Below, one piece after another: positions 5,684-6,071 of a DNA stretch of 6,071 bases; within the stretch, counting starts at the first letter, position 1; every line of letters begins with the position of its first letter. The stretch lies in contig NATF01000039.1 of NCBI GenBank assembly GCA_002085205.1, positions 1-6,071 on the forward strand. The letters run 5' to 3'. Below the pieces are notes generated by a model. That model saw only the letters and a list, made by a program, of their open reading frames with translations. It made no database searches and had not been told where the DNA came from. This DNA comes from Candidatus Cloacimonas sp. 4484_275 (GTDB lineage: Bacteria > Cloacimonadota > Cloacimonadia > Cloacimonadales > TCS61). The translations under genes and the position numbers were made by a program.

Positions 5684-6014
5684 AGATACAGAGAAATTAG
5701 GTAGTGCGGGAAGCGTTTTGAAAGTAAAAGACGGTTTTGCCAGAAATTATCTTTTACCTAAAAAAATAGCTATCATTGCAACCAAAAATAACTTAAGCAA
5801 ACTTGAACAGATAAAAGAAAAAGCGGAAGCTGAAAAAACGGCTTTGGAAAACGAATACAAACTTTTGGTTGACAAAATCAACAATACCGAACTGATTTTT
5901 ACCCGCAAAGCCGACGAGAATGGTCATTTGAAAGAATTGGGAGAATTTGAGGTGAAAATAGCTTTTACACCGGCTATTTCGGCAAATTTAAAAATTAAAG
6001 TGGAAAAGGAGTAA
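5664..6014 (+). CDS. rplI: 50S ribosomal protein L9, shortened C-terminal domain
   Basis: L9 has an rRNA-binding N-domain, a long connecting helix and a C-domain that reaches out from the L1 side of the 50S subunit and affects frame maintenance and ribosome spacing. From ATG 5664 the protein has 116 residues, against about 148 in most species. The N-domain is intact (MKVILIKDTEKLGSAG, then VKDGFARNYLLPK at 21-33), and so is the helix (about 41-72). The C-domain opens normally (residues 73-89, ending ENGHL) and then jumps to KELGEFEVKIAFTPAISANLKIKV. Compared from memory with typical L9, the stretch of about 31 residues starting FGSVT and ending before the TLGEY-like segment is missing, in frame. 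The stop and final strand are normal. This could be a true lineage-specific loss or an assembly deletion. The start overlaps the upstream gene by 20 bases. Confidence 0.93.
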   Translation: MKVILIKDTEKLGSAGSVLKVKDGFARNYLLPKKIAIIATKNNLSKLEQIKEKAEAEKTALENEYKLLVDKINNTELIFTRKADENGHLKELGEFEVKIAFTPAISANLKIKVEKE

Positions 6015-6029
6015 CAAAGGGAGGTTACC

Positions 6030-6071
6030 TTGAAAAAAATAATTAATATTATCGGTTGGATTGTGCTGCTT
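6030..6071 (+). CDS. Start of an unidentified membrane or secreted protein, 3' truncated by window
   Basis: A strong SD (AAAGGGAGG, 6016-6024) lies five bases before TTG 6030, which opens a frame of 14 codons to the window edge, reading MKKIINIIGWIVLL. Two lysines followed by a hydrophobic run look like a signal peptide or an N-terminal membrane anchor. It begins 15 bases after the rplI stop and is probably in the same operon. In many bacteria the gene after rplI is the replicative helicase dnaB, but this N-terminus does not fit that. Too little is present to assign a family. Confidence 0.6.
   Translation, partial: MKKIINIIGWIVLL

Noticed and set aside
1..6071. CRISPR array, tRNA or rRNA gene, insertion sequence, or defence system
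   Set aside because: No spaced direct repeats, tRNA-like folds, transposase or terminal inverted repeats were recognised. Nearly all the DNA is taken up by identified housekeeping genes.

Overview
This 6.07 kb window is a densely packed run of housekeeping genes, all on the + strand, with gaps or overlaps of no more than about 70 bases. DNA is AT-rich by eye. Most genes are preceded by a good Shine-Dalgarno sequence (GGAG/GGAGG). A Gram-negative type of lifestyle is suggested by the bacterial tyrosine kinase (BY-kinase, Wzc/CpsD type) at the left edge. spoVG and a CTC-type L25 point to a low-GC lineage that keeps Firmicutes/spirochaete-like gene order. My best guess is a member of the Cloacimonadota or a nearby phylum. 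That is inference with low confidence; strong SD use argues against Bacteroidota.

Layout: (1) 1-288, the C-terminal end of a BY-kinase with a tyrosine-rich tail. (2) 227-3594, ispE - spoVG - prs - rplY(ctc) - pth. This matches the Bacillus subtilis order ispE-purR-yabJ-spoVG-glmU-prs-ctc-pth with purR, yabJ and glmU absent. (3) 3595-3667, a roughly 70-base leader, the only sizeable non-coding gap. (4) 3668-6014, rpsF - ssb - rpsR - DUF2232-like membrane protein - rplI, the widely conserved S6/SSB/S18/L9 cluster. (5) 6030-6071, the first 14 codons of a new gene with a hydrophobic N-terminus.

The genes supply isoprenoid precursors (IspE), PRPP for nucleotides (Prs), peptidyl-tRNA recycling (Pth), ribosomal proteins (L25, S6, S18, L9) and SSB, with SpoVG as a likely nucleic-acid-binding regulator. 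No terminator-like hairpin plus T-run is visible, so long co-transcription is plausible.

I see no novel defence or mobile system. The most notable points are small-scale. The ispE start lies inside the tyrosine-cluster codons of the kinase gene, giving a 62-base out-of-frame overlap that codes for conserved IspE sequence. The L9 protein lacks about 30 residues of its C-terminal domain, cleanly in frame. rpsF appears to start at UUG, next to a three-codon AUG-UGU-UGA decoy reading frame. S18 carries a charged N-terminal extension of about 50 residues.
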